A DNA stretch of 64,000 nucleotides, taken from positions 1,254,208 through 1,318,207 of the forward strand of contig CM060203.1 in assembly GCA_030562195.1 (NCBI GenBank). Direction: 5' to 3'. Positions 35,552 through 50,500 of the stretch are shown here, in pieces (positions within the stretch are counted from its first letter, which is position 1; each line of letters starts with the position of its first letter). The notes below the pieces were generated by a model. That model was not told the origin of the DNA. It ran no database searches and was given only the letters and a program-made list of their open reading frames with translations. This DNA is from Nipponacmea schrenckii (Eukaryota > Mollusca > Gastropoda > Lottiidae). Made by a program: the position numbers and the translations under genes.

Positions 35552-38500
35552 CTGAAAACCAAAAATATTACACATAATTCTTTATTTGAACGTATGTCCT
35601 GATAGACAACAATTTAATTTACACTGGAAGATTGGATCTATCTCTAAGTCTCATTTAAGTTTCACTGGAAGATAGGATCTATCTCTAAGTCTCATTTAAG
35701 TTTCACTGGAAGATTGGATCTATCTCTAAGTCTCATTTAAGTTTCACTGGAAGATAGGATCTATCTCTAAGTCTCATTTAAGTTTCACTGGAAGATAGGG
35801 TCTATCTGTTAGTCTCATTTAAAAAGTTTTAAGCTCTAATACAAAACATGTGACAATTACAAACTACAATATGAATATTGTTTAAGAAAAACACGATCAC
35901 TGACCTGTTTTAATAGAAATCTCATCTCCTCTCTCAGCTGAATAATCATATAACACTTTACATCTACCAATAGTTACATAGTCTTCTTCTTCAGATGCTA
36001 TAACAGGCAGTTAGAGTATTTACCATGTTTATACTTTTATATATATATAGTTTATTTAGTTCTGGCAAGGTTTAATTTTGATAGGCATTTTATCTTCAAT
36101 CTTACTTGATCGTGGTAATAATAAACTGATATTTGAGCTGGTTTGGCGGTCAAGTCTGTGAAATATAGCTGAATCAACAGCCCTGGTTCTTATCTATTTA
36201 TGTGCTGTGTCTGATCAAGATAAGTGTTTTTCAGTGTAACCATGGCAAAGGTTGTCTATATTATTAGATGATATCAAATATGACTAGATAATAATAACTG
36301 TCCTCAATATAACTTGATGAAGATTCGTAATAAAAACTTACAGAATGAGTCGTCATGTCTGTTGTCCACTTCTGAGTAATAACCTTCTGTTGACCCAGAA
36401 TAAGAACCAGCAGAGTAACTATATTCAGAGTTACCTTCTAGTGCTAGATCTACTGGAAGACGTAGTGTACTTACAAGATGGCTCTATAAAAATAGCAGAG
36501 TTAATATCAAACAACATTGTATGTGGCATCTTTTAATATGTGGCATCTTTTAATATGTGGCATCTTTTAAAGAATGTGGCAGAAGGAAAGAGCATTGGAA
36601 ATATACACCAATAATAGGACTAGAAATTAAGAATCATAAAGCTTCCTCATAATTTCAGTAGAACTAGGCACATCTTTACGCACATCAAGTCCAATGTTAA
36701 GAAATTTTTGTCCGTGGACTCAACATAATACTATTTCTGCTAACATTCATAAGTCATTACCTGTTTATCTCTAGAAGTTTCTATATATTCACCAAATTTA
36801 TGAGTTGGTATAGTACGTTGATCTAGCTTGGCCAGACAGTTTGATATTTTATAATGGGAAGCCTCTAAAAAGTTGAGTGTATATGTTATCTGAAATTAGA
36901 ATGGTTAGAGTATAGATTACAATGTAGGTATATAGTCAAACAGTCCTTAAATTTAGAACTTTTCTAGCAAGTAATATAATTTCCACTGCAGGGCGCAGAC
37001 AGTGCCTGTTAAAGAAGGTTTGTTGTAAGCCTATATTTTTCAAACATATCAATAATGCAGCTCAGATGACTGAGAATCACGAACTTCTCTCAGACATCCA
37101 GTATAAGTTAGCAATTATAATTCCTATAATATGGGATGTCAATGTGTTGGTTTTTCAGAGCCAACAAAATATCAAAAAGAATTTGAATATAATTCATTAG
37201 ATTGGTTTTATTTTATAATAAAAGTTTTCCAAGGCCAATAGTTATTCTTATTGAACAGAATTTTAACACAGGCCCAAAGAAAAATGAAAACCTACTTTTT
37301 CTAAATTTTGTATGACTTCTTGTTGTGCCTCAGCATCACCAAAATTAGGTCGAGATTTATAAACATCCATTAATGTCTGTGTTCCTGAAATATTAACAGG
37401 AGATTTATAAACATCCATTAATGTCTGTGTTCCTGAAATATTAACAGGAGATTTATAAACATCCATTAATGTCTGTGTTCCTGAAATATTAACAGGAGAT
37501 TTATAAACATCCATTAATGTCTGTGTTCCTGAAATATTAACAGGAGATTTATAAACATTGACATTAATGTCTGTGTTCCTGAAATATTAACAGGAGATTT
37601 ATAAACATACCATTAATGTCTGTGTTCCTGAAATATTAACAGGAGATTTATAAACATCCATTAATGTCTGTGTTCCTGAAATATTAACAGGAGATTTATA
37701 AACATCCATTAATGTCTGTGTTCCTGAAATATTAACAGGAGATTTATAAACATCCATTAATGTCTGTGTTCCTGAAATATTAACAGGAGATTTATAAACA
37801 TTGACATGTTCAGAGAGTTAATAGCTGACACACAATTAACAGTCTAATTAATATATAGATCGTATTTTATTAGTTTCGTTTCGAATGTTTTTATTAGCTA
37901 TTGGCTTTGTATGTAAACCCTACAGTTAGGTCTAACACTGCCCTTCAATTCGAACTGTTTGAACGACCTTTGACCTAACTCAGTTTTAACCAATCATGTG
38001 GCTTCCATTCCCTGCGACAAGATAATGTGACGCAAACAATTGGTGCATTCTGAGATGTATTAGACTAGCTTATAAAGTAGAACAATATGGCTGTTTCGTC
38101 AACCGCTGATATATTATTTCTTTATTATGGATTCAATATAGACACCGAAGAAGGTTTATACTAAAAGAAATGTGTGTTTGAAATGTGAAATGGCCTTTAT
38201 ATTAGGGTTTTTCATTGGCTGTTCTGTATCAGTTCAATTAAGATCGGTTAAAACAGAGGTCATTGGGTTAAAACTGAGTTAGGTCAAAGGTCGTTCAAAC
38301 AGTTTGCATTGCAGGGCAGTGTTAGACCTAACTGTAGTGGTTACGTACAAAACCAATAGCTAATAAAAACATTTGAATGAGTGACAGTTAGGTCTATATT
38401 TTAATTAGACAGCACAATTAACTATCAAAAACACTGGCCTGAAAATGATTTTCGTAACTTGAAGACACCTTAGACAATACTTATCATATAACAGAACGAA

Positions 38501-41500
38501 ATATTGTGATATACAATTCCTTAGTTCTGTTACAGGTCACAACAACCCTGTGATGACAATGTAGATTGTTGAAACATTGCGTGTCATAAAACTAAGGAGA
38601 AGTATACTATATAATTTTGTTTATATATATCTTACTTCATTAATATTCATGTGACTCATTAATATTCATTAATTCCATTGAAATTAATAACAGAATTTAA
38701 TACTATAGCCACACTAGTATCAGGATCAAGAATAAAACATTAAACCTTATGTAATATCTGAGCACTATCTTACCTTCTTTGCCTTTACGATCTCGTTCTA
38801 AATGGGCATGTAAATATAATAAATAGTTCTGGAGTGCGTTTCGTCTTCGTTCGTTATTCATAGGAAACTGAGAATCTTCTGCCTAAAGAAGAAATTTCGT
38901 TATTACAAAAACTTTAACGTAACAGAATATAATACAGGAACAATTGGCTTTTTTTTCCAATATTAAAGTGTATGCATTTTGATGTCTGTTCATCTCATAC
39001 ACATGTGCTTGTGTATATATGTATTTCTTTTGCGGTCATGTACTTGATCACAGCAACATAGATCTGTCCATCTAATACACATGTATCTGTGTATTTTAGA
39101 CAAATTGTACATTGAAATATTTGTGTATTAAATATCAATTATAAAATTCTGGAGTGGCAACTACAATATTTATCAATATTTTCGTTGTTGGTATAACACT
39201 TTCTTGGTATAGCACAGAATCTAGTGCTGAAAATTGGCTGAGACCCGAACCAGCGATCTCAGAGTCAGGCACCTAATCGCCAACAATACATGTCAACCCG
39301 TTCGGGTCTCAGCCAATTTTCAGCACGAGAATCTGTGCTATACCAAGAAAGTGTTATCCCAATAACGAAAATATTGATGCAACACCACATTCTAAATGAC
39401 ATTAAATCATCCTACAATATTGATACGCAGATGTTACTAGCATGCTCTATTTGTGGAACACAGCCACTCTGTGTCAGAGTTAACTTACCACCACATTCTG
39501 AAAGTTCATAAAGCTGATACTGTATTTTGTCTGCTTGTAATTCTTTCAAAGAAACCACATTACCTTATACTGCTATTTTAATAGTTCTAGAAATAAAACC
39601 ATTTATACTTACATAACAATCCACTAATATTTGATCTTGTTGCCTTGGTCCTTTCACACCTTTCTGTTGTACAACAATTCTTAAATCATTATTTACATCT
39701 ACTGATATCACAGATTCATTGAGCCTATCACAGATCTAAAATAACAACATTATTTACATCAACTGATATCACAGATTCATTGAGCCTATCACAGATCTAA
39801 AATAACAACATAATATAATTTAACATGTATACAATGGTATTACCTGTCAAGATTTATCAACATTTTCCAATAATAATTTTGATGTGAATACGTACCTGAA
39901 TAATTTTGGGTCCTATAACAGTCATGTGACCATTATATTTATTTAAAAAGTTTTCCATGTTCCGTAATCGTTCTTCTTCCAACTGTTGCATGCTGGAGCT
40001 ACATTTTTTAACAACATAATCCCAGTCTAATCTAGCTGTTTCAGCTTTATAGCAACATTCTGTATATTCTTTATCAGCTTTCTTCACCAAATCTCTAGTT
40101 TGTTTACGTTTCTTCTCATTCTAATAATCAATTATATTACATATATCATTATTCTATAAACCCTCTTCCCTGGTTCATATAAATACATCAATTTATAACT
40201 ATATCAATTGTCTCCCCTGAAGTCATTGTTTCATCCATCAGTTATCAGATACAAGAACTATATATTATAATAATTGTGAGAACCACATTGAAACGTAGAA
40301 AATAACATATTCTTTTTAATTTAAGATGTATCCATCCATAATTATTGTCTATATTTATATACATAGAAATATTTAAGCTAATTTCAAACAGATTTTAAAA
40401 CATTTTTCTTATATCTTTACCACTTTTAGACTACTTTAGTTTTACTAGGACCGTTTTATGAACTTAATTCTGAATTGTGTGAACAATATTTTGTTATTTA
40501 TTCTATGGTTAATGAGAGATCTATTTTTTATATTTAGAATCTGGAAATAGAAGAAAGAACTATATCATTACCTTTGTAACATCTTTAGCTTTTCCAGACT
40601 TGATTTCTGTATCTTCTGCTTTCTCATAATCTTTAGCACAGGAGAAGGCTGCTTTCTTTGCCTGAAATTACACAGCACGTCTTATTTTAAAAACCTTCAC
40701 CATTCAATAATCTCTAGTAAAGTTAGTATATTCAAAACTTTATATATTATTTAGATTATGATAAGATTTACACAAAGTGGCTCATTTAAATTTTACCATT
40801 CTTCACGAGACCCAGTTAATCAACCCTGAGAGATATATCAATCAAGAAAAAGAAAATACTATTTTATTTTCTGTTATATCATATTGCATTTGTACTCTGT
40901 GAACAAGGCCTTATTATGTTGTCCTATTCAAACAATAAGATGTATTTTTTATGTCTGCAGCTACTTGTACACCAAAATGAAAAATGAAAATAAAAACCTT
41001 GTATTCTTCAGCTCGTCGATCTGTTAACGTTTTTAATGATTTTTCTACCATGGATTCTATCGGTCTCCGTGATTTAGTATGTTGTTCTACTACTGTTTTT
41101 AATGGTTTACTGATATCATCATACAAGCCTGAGGCCAGATTTCTACAAAATATTAACAAATTGAGACTCAAATTAACAATGGCTGACTAGCAATCTGGAT
41201 AAACAGATCTAGTAAAATCTCTGAAGAAGTCCACAGATAATATCAACTTCTGATTAAGTACATAAGTCCATAAGGTGCAGAAGAGTAGGACGTAAAACTC
41301 CATTCATTTCACTTTCATTTCTGATTATGTATGTATTCAAACATGAAAATTGTTCAAAAATAGTATAATTAGATTATTTACTTGTGTATTTCAGCTTCCT
41401 GTTCCATGGCAACAGCCACAGTCTTCCAGCCATCTGATAGAGATCTGAAATATTCAACCACACTACAGTTAAAATATGAAGAATGGATGACAGTTCAGCT

Positions 41501-44500
41501 CTGATTATAGATTCCAGTAAGAATGTTGATTATAGAGCAGGAGGCTTTATATGAGCAGGTTTTATTGGTCTTTTTAAAAATAAACCCCCCTTAAAACTAG
41601 CAACTGGTATAGTAACTTAGGTATCTGAATCAAGAATTATCGGCAATGAGCCTGATATTGTTTGCATGTTATAATTCAAGGGAGAGAATTACAGTTAACC
41701 TATATAGTATAACATATTGTGTGCCAGTAAGAGTGTGTAATAAACTTACCCAAGAGTACCGGCTGAGGCATTGGTCAATTTTTTTCCTAGTTTTGATAAT
41801 GATTTAGCATAAGTTGTCTCTAATTCAGCCCTGAAATAGCATCATTCATTACTTAAACAGAACTTTGCAAAAAAATATATATAAAATAGATTTATGAACT
41901 TTTATTTCTGAACCAGATTGGACTAAAAATGACTGGAAAGGCACTGCTATGGGAATATTCTGTACTTGGAATTTATCTTTTGAATAAATCAACTATTCAG
42001 CAATATTAAACATATGAAAAATTTTGAACAATGCTTGAAGCTCAGTCCTTTGTTCCATCTGATCCACTTGAATACTTGATGCCTCTAAATATATGACATG
42101 GTATTTCTAAAAACAGACATACGGAAGGCCATCAACAGGTTCAAAAGGGGAGTTAATCCCTAAACAAGGAAAGATAATCCTTGTATCAATAAAGACTATG
42201 TGTGTGAGGTATTTAGAGTGTTTGATAGAGATATTTAACAAGTCTGAGTCCAGTTTAACTGGTAACTAATCAAACACTAGTTGTTAAATATAAATACATA
42301 TAGTAGCATTGACTTCACTTGATAGGTCCTTCATACCTTTATCATTTACAGACAGACAACAGACTAATGGTTAATTATATACTATTACCATATATCTATT
42401 ATCAATTGTTAATATTTATATAACGGTATAGATATAGAAACAATATCCCGAATATAATATCTAAATATCTACCATTCTATAAGCCTTACTTACATGACAC
42501 TGGTATAAGCATTTTCTCTGGTTTTACCTTATGTCGCTTGACAAATCACAAATAGATACAAAATAATAATTTAAAATCTGCATATATATTTCTTCCTACT
42601 TTTCTTGTATATTGAGGTTAACCCTCTAACTAACACTAATTAAAAACCATCTCTAATGCATACCTTTCATTTATAATTGAGGCTACTTCTTTACAGAATT
42701 CTCCCCCTTGTTTAACATATTTCCTTAACTCTTCAAATCCTTCCTGTCCCTGAAATTAACAAATTTTACAATTAGATAATTTTATTCAGCACAAATACCA
42801 AATACAGGTACCAATATTAAATTAAACCCACAACATGACGTGGGAATGGGAGCAAAGCGACTAGAACAAGTGATTTGATTTGATTGGCTACAATTCCTAG
42901 AAAGATTCTAGGGCCAAATTTGATTGGACAAACATAAAGCTATGAATATGTAATTTACCTCAATTGGATTACTTGAGGAAATATGACAAAATGAAATGAA
43001 ATGAATGGAGTTTTACGTCCTCTTCTGCACCTTATGGGATTATGAATACGGGTGGAAATATGACAAATGGGGATGTTGGTTTGGACACAATGACCTATAG
43101 TCCATTATATATAACAAGCTTGTCTCTAACAGGTACAGGTACTATTATACCTATATTACTGCTGTCTAATTAATGACTATGTTCCTACTTGTAACTAGAT
43201 ACTAGTGTAGTACATACAATTATAACAGAAATAATGATACTTAAAGGAAGGTAACTTATGTTTATTTAAAACAAGTAACGTGCAAGATTTAAACAACTAG
43301 ATATATCACATACAATGGCAATATAACATACATACACTGTCTTACAATGTCACGGTAAACTTATATTACATTACTCGTCTCTAGTTCCTTGTGGTCCTCT
43401 AATTAACCAATCGTGACAAGATATAATTTATATATGAAAGCACCATGCAACAATCGAATCATGATCTATCTTAATAAATATAATAAGTGGTCTTATTCAC
43501 CAAAACTTTACTTAAATAAAATCTACATTATAAAAAAACTGAATCTGATTCAATTTAAAAAAATAAATCTGAAATCAATTTTAATGATTGATCAGATGAC
43601 TGAAACACAAAAATCATCTCAAGTTAAGTTAAGTTTAAGTATAAAGCCTGCAGGTTTTTCATGTTCTTCTAATTGACAAATGATGACATTAAATAATGAA
43701 GCAAAGGGTGAAATCTATAGAAAAGAAAGATAGAAAAGAAAGATAGAAAAGAAAGATAGAAAGGAAAGATAGAAAAGAAAGATAGAAGATACTATAAGAG
43801 TCAAAATAACGTTACACTATATTAAAACCTAATTTATCTTGGTTTCTCATTAAACAATCTCAACAACAAAATCCAATTTTCTGAATAATTTAGATATCAT
43901 TTCTCAAAATAACTTTAAGTCTAAATAGGTAGTGTCTTTAGAACGACCTGGCTACTGGGAAAAGGATATATAATATTTGCCAGATTTAAATCAAATTCCT
44001 GTTGTAAAAAAGCATGTTATAAAAAAAGTGTGAAGCTGAGAGGTTATTTACAGTTGAATATCAACACATTGCACAAACCCAGTCCATTTGTTTACATTGT
44101 ACATAGGTCACGTTAGGTTATTCACTATACAGTTACAATTGGGTTTATTCATCAGTTACAATTGGGTTTATTCATCAGTTACAATTGGGTTTATTCATCA
44201 GTTACAAATGGGTTTATTCATCAGTTACAATTGGGTTTATTCATCAGTTACAAATGGGTTTATTCATCAGTTACAATTGGGTTTGTTCATCAGTTACAAA
44301 TGGGTTTATTCATTAGTTACAAATGGGTTTATTCATCAGTTACAATTGGGCTTGTTCATCAGTTACAATAGGGTATATTCATCAGTTACAAATTGATTTA
44401 TTCATCAGTGATAATTGGGTTTATTCATTATTTACAAATTGATTTATTCATCAGTAACAATTAGGTTTATTCATCAGTTACAAATGGGTTTGTTCATCAG

Positions 44501-47500
44501 TGATAATTGGATTTATTCATCAGTTACAATTGGACTTATTCATCAGTTACAATTGTTTTTTTTCATCAGCTACAAATTGGTTTATTCATAAGCTTCAATT
44601 GGATTTATTCATCAGTTACAATTGGACTTATTCATCAGTTACAATTGTTTTTTTTCCATCAGTTACAATCAGGTTTTTCATCAGTTACAATTGGGTTTAT
44701 TCATCAGTTACAAATGGGTTTATTTATCAGTTACAAATGAGTTTATACATCATTTACAAATGGGTATTCATAGTACAATGGTTTTTCAGTTACAAATGGG
44801 TTTATTCATCAGCTACAAATGGGTTTATTCATCAGTTACAATTGGGTTTGAGCATCAGCTATAAAGGGTTTATTCGTCCGTTACAATCAGGTTTATTCAT
44901 CAGCTACAATTGGGCTTATTCATCAGTTATAAATGGGTTTATTCATCAGTTATAATTGGGCTCATTCATCATTTACAATTGATTTTTTTCATCAGCTACT
45001 AATGGGTTTATTCATCAGTTACAATTGGGCTTATTCATCAGTTACAATTGGGTTTATTCATCAGTTACAATTGGGTTTAAAATTCAACTTTACTACACTT
45101 ATTCCTATGTTAAATGTTCAACTTGATTAAGATATTTTTAAAACTCTTATTAAAAGGTTTATTCTCTATTTTCATTTTTAACTTATCATTTATCATTTAA
45201 GGTAAATTCTTTAGTTTAAACCATAAGCATTTTATTATTTAACATACATTATCATATTACTATAATACTATAGAGTATTACATCATATTCCATCAAGATC
45301 TGCCATAAATCAATGACTGCTTTAATCATTTAACAGATTAATATAGCTATTAAAAAGTGATTCTTTAAGTTTTGGAATTATGGAAAATTGCAGGAAAGTT
45401 AGCTAAATAGTTTGCAATGATACAGGAAGGGTTCAGTCCAAGGAAAAATAGAACTGCCAGAGACTAACATGAATCCTAAAAATGTTAAATCTTACAAGCA
45501 TTGTTTTCATAATACAAATAAAAACTTGAAAAAAGAAAAAAACAAGTTATTAAATAAAGAACATAAACCTACTTCAAAATATGGCTGTAAAGTCTTCACT
45601 GATTTAAAATTAGTAAAATCCATCCCCATTTTCGAATGAACAACTCACTATTCATAATGTGCATGAAATAAAACTGTATCCTCTACACTGCCTGACGTAT
45701 TATCAGCTATAGAGTACAAACTTCTACTAGGCTAGTATCTTATTTTACTTCTGTTTACAATTGAACACCTACATAGAGAATGTTGCACACAATTCGTTGA
45801 GGTAAATTTCAGTTTGAGTGATGACTAGGCTACAAACCAGGCTCATCTGATCTTTGCATGCTGCCAGGGATCTACAGAGTCTATAAGGACAATTTAAGGC
45901 TATTAATTCAATGATTCACTTTCAATTAGGAACTAAAAATATTGACAGGTTTTATAAGGAAACTCCTTAAGGAAACTACATTGATATTTAATATCATTTT
46001 ACCTTCCACAACACTTTCAAAATTCTCTGATTTCTCTTGTTTCATTAAAAATTATAATTGCTATAAAATTTATCAATTTCATGTAAAGAAAATCTGAGGT
46101 CATGCTACCTAAAATATCACGGACTGATTTTGCAAACAATTGCTCAATAAAATGAGGATTTCTCCTGTTTTAACAATTAAAATGAAAATCAGCTGAGAAT
46201 ACATTAGAAGCACACTGATATATTCCTGTGCCTACATTTCACCATTTCATAACCACTTTTCACTCATTCAACCTACACAATAAAATACAAATAAACCTTA
46301 CAAATAAAGGTATGTTGTGTAGACACATTGTGAATGTTACAATGCACTTAGGTAAACAAATCAAAAATCTGTAGGCAGATTGTCATTCTAGTTTCCTGTT
46401 GTTGTAGACGACATATTGAAGATTTATTCTTCTTTAAACTTCATCCATCTAAAACACACCTTAAGAGTCTTTTCATCTTCTATTTGATAATTTTTACCTC
46501 AATCTATCTTCTTTAAAATCATTTCAACTTGTCTTTTTAACTTCACATCTTACTATTTCCATGTTGTATTTTTTAAACCTCTCTATCAACCTGAGCAGCT
46601 GAGGTCTTATGATATAATCTATCGTATACTATATGTATCTTTATCTTTATTTTGTTCCCGTTCTACTTAATGAATGTTTGGTAACATAACTATACCTTTT
46701 ATCCTGTAAATTATTACACTTATCCATCTTCGCTCAACTTTATAACTTTTGATTTGTACCTTTTTCAAATGTACGTTTATTGAATGATTCTGTAAATAGG
46801 TGTATTTAATACAATTATATCTTATATACCTGATACAATAAATAATCTTACCTAAGGGCCTGGTGAAGCACTAGTTACCGTGTGACGTCAAAAAGCATTC
46901 CTGATATTACTTGGAGTTTAGTCTGATTTCATTTACACTCAGTGTTCAACATTTAACAAAAGTAGTACCGGTATGCATTACAAACATGAAATAAAGTATT
47001 AAATACGTCTGTGATAAACATGTTTCCAATCCCTACTGTTGTAACAGTAACATCTTTTGAAATCAAACTTCGAAATGAATTAAAATATGTTCTAAAATCA
47101 TTTGTCCAATTCAGATATCGAAATCTTATTATATAAAAAAAAAAACACTTCAATGAAAATATGTGTTTTAAATGTTGACATTTTTTTTCCAAATGTAGTA
47201 AAATTTGACCTTATGACAAAAAGACTTGTTTGTCTTAAAAAAAACTTCTTCAAAATATTTAAAGAAAGATTTGTTGTATTATTGTTCAAATTTCTAAAGA
47301 TCTAGTCAATGAAAATCTAACAATAATAGTCAAGAAATACTGAAAAACTGTGTCCTTCTTTAAATTCAAAGTTTTTACCCAGAAAATAATTATTTTCACT
47401 TTTTGAAATTTCATCTATAAATAATGCAAGTCACGTTTTCAAATCATATAAACTTTGTTAAATTTGAAAAAATTAGAGCTAAACAATAAGAATGCAATTC

Positions 47501-50500
47501 AGCCCATCATTTAGACTACTGTTTTAACTTGTTCTTGTTTGATTAGATTATTCCAGGACTGTTGATTTGATTGAGTTACCAGTCACAGCCAGTTGATAGG
47601 AATCTTTAAGAATATCATTGAAATTCGTGTTAATTAAGAATCTGAACTCCTAATAACAAAACGTTTTATTAATTATGAACAAATCATTCAAAAGTTAAAT
47701 TTGCAGACAGGCAAAAAGGATATGAGTCTCATTCAACTTTGTTTCAACCACTATATTTTCCTCATAAACAACCTAGAACCTATTGAAACCTAACCTTCAA
47801 TGGGAAGAACACAAGATAATTTCTTTTAACTTGAAATCAGTTTCAAATGCTGTATTTTTCAATCAAAGGAATCAAACATGCTTTGGTCTTGTTGAGAAAT
47901 CTATATTAAAATGATTGAATGGTGTATGATGATATCTATTGATCAATACACAATACAATCATGGTGATATCATAGTGAATTATTGATACATCACTTATAA
48001 TATTATATAGATACACAAACTGGTAACTGAGCAGTACTCATAGTACCTAATTATGTAGCCTACTGTTTGTTGTGAAGGTATGTTTCTAGCTAGAAACTGA
48101 ACAAGGTTGATACTAATTCAAATCTAAGCTATAGATAATATTAATAACTATATGTTACAGATAGATAGCTGGGATATAGGGTCACCCTGATACCAATAAA
48201 TCAGCAAGGGGAATAATCATTTAACCGCATAATGGAAGGAGTTATTTCCAGGAAGCAACTGTGATTAAACTTTCCAGTTCTTCGTGGGTCATGGGTCATG
48301 GGTCATGGGTTCACAAATTATACAAACTATTTTTTAAAAGGAAATTATACCCAAAAGGAAGGAAACCAGGTGTTACAAAAGGTGCAATACATGAATAACA
48401 GTTTGTTGTTGTGATAAAAGTTAAGCCTTAATGGGAATGACCTAAATATTAAATCAATTAGAGTGAGTCTTTTCTTTGTGACGCTAGTTGAAAGACTTGG
48501 GACTATATTTCCAATCAGCCTAATTACTCTCTATACCAACAATCAATACACCCTGGATAACTAACATATTACTCCCCTCTATAGACTGGTAATGTCAATA
48601 TGATCATTGGAACATCGGCACGTTTCTATTGACTTTGTTAATCATGGCACCTGGTAACTTCAACTGATGAATACATATTATGTACGGTCCTCTTAATTGT
48701 CAAAGTTTGAAATTCAATATTTTATGGCTGTTTTGAGAGGTTTTAGTATTCTTTTAATAATTATTTGAAATGTCATCCTGTGCCAGTGCCTTCAGATAAA
48801 TAAAAACTCACTTGTTACCAGTTCTTATCAAGCACCCTAATCTCAAACTGTCATCTCGTGTCAGTGCCTTCAGTTGAATAGTAACTTGCTACCCTAATCT
48901 CTGTCACCATACTGAGCCAGATCATTCTCATCCTTTCAGGCCACTTTCTTTTTATTTCAACTGTCTAATCATAACCTCTGAACCCCCACGTTAACAGACA
49001 GTAAAATGGATAATATAATATTCATTTTTCCTGAAAACAAATTATAAAAAATATCTTATTTACCTTCTTCACACCCAATTCATTCCAAATTTTAACAAAG
49101 TCTAACATTGTTTCTCTTCACAAATTTATTCCAAATGACACACAAAACAAATCATAATCGTAATACATGACACAAAAATACTGACATTGAATCTTATCAC
49201 CCACTTTAATATCAAAACAAATTCAGTAGTAATGAAGTGTCCAATGTGACAGTTGACTATGACATCAGCCACTAATTTCCTAGTGTAATGAAGGAAAATC
49301 GTAAATACAACCTATACATTAAATAGACTACACCATCCTTTTTATCATCAATGACATCTCAGTCATTAAAGGTATAGTGTGCTTTAACAATTTTCTTTTT
49401 TTTTTCTTTTTATATAGTAATATATCAAGTATGTTAAAATAATAATTAAGCTATACATTTGAGGATGTTTTCTGTTAAATCTAGTCCACCCATTCCCTGA
49501 TAAATCTTTTACAGCACTGGTAAGATCTAAAGACATTCACCATCAGAATCAAGTTGTACATTATGGACTGAAGGGGTTTAACTGTAATCTTATACCTTAA
49601 AGCAAAACTTGATCCTGATACCAACATATAAACCATATAAGTTATCTATGTTATTGGGAAACCTGATCTGGAAATAGGTGTTTTAGAATTACATATATTA
49701 AGTTGCAATAACTAAATAAAATCTCTTCCATTTGGCTTTATCATTATCCTTTACATACTCTAGATTGGCTATTTGCTCTCTTTATTTATTAACTTTTCAA
49801 ACTAATTTTTATGTCATCACACTAATATCTTTAAAACTCTAACACTATTTTTTTTTCAAAACCTAACACTACCATTAAAGTCATACAATATTATTAAATG
49901 AGTCAGTGAAAGTATAAAAGTAGGTGACATACATTATATTTCAATATAACACTCAGACAAACAGTTATAATGATGGGACTTGAACTTCCTACTGTATACA
50001 GGTTTAAAGATGTTTAAAGGAATGGTTAGCAATTATCCCTTATATAGCACTGCAGTTGGGGATTGGATAACAAATACTTTATTAAATAACTTGCGACATT
50101 TCAGCGATGATACTCTAGTCTTTATCAAGCATTGATACAAAATAACAGAACAGGGAGAATATATACTATTTGAAATGGAAGTTATCACAATATTGCAGGG
50201 GTGTAGTCAGATACCTTTGTTGGAACATTGGAACAGGGTTTTTGTTAGTTGTGTTGGACTCTAAACCATAATCATACTAGACTGCACTTGTCTGAAAAAG
50301 CTTTCTTTAAAAAGATTTAAGGACAAAAGTTTGATTGCAGAACAAGAAATTGATACAAATACACATTAAGACATTCAAGTTCAGTTAAAAAATGTTTCAT
50401 TGTGGAATAAATAAATAACAGTGCTGGGACCTTGAAACCATAGGTTTTTAAAGACATTGAAAATTCACACAAGAAACCAACAGAATACCCTTGACCTTCA

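Noticed and set aside
44088..45130. Six plus-strand frames with HQLQLGLFISYNW cycles
   Set aside because: Reads of a 23-bp minisatellite in a NOSTRIN intron.
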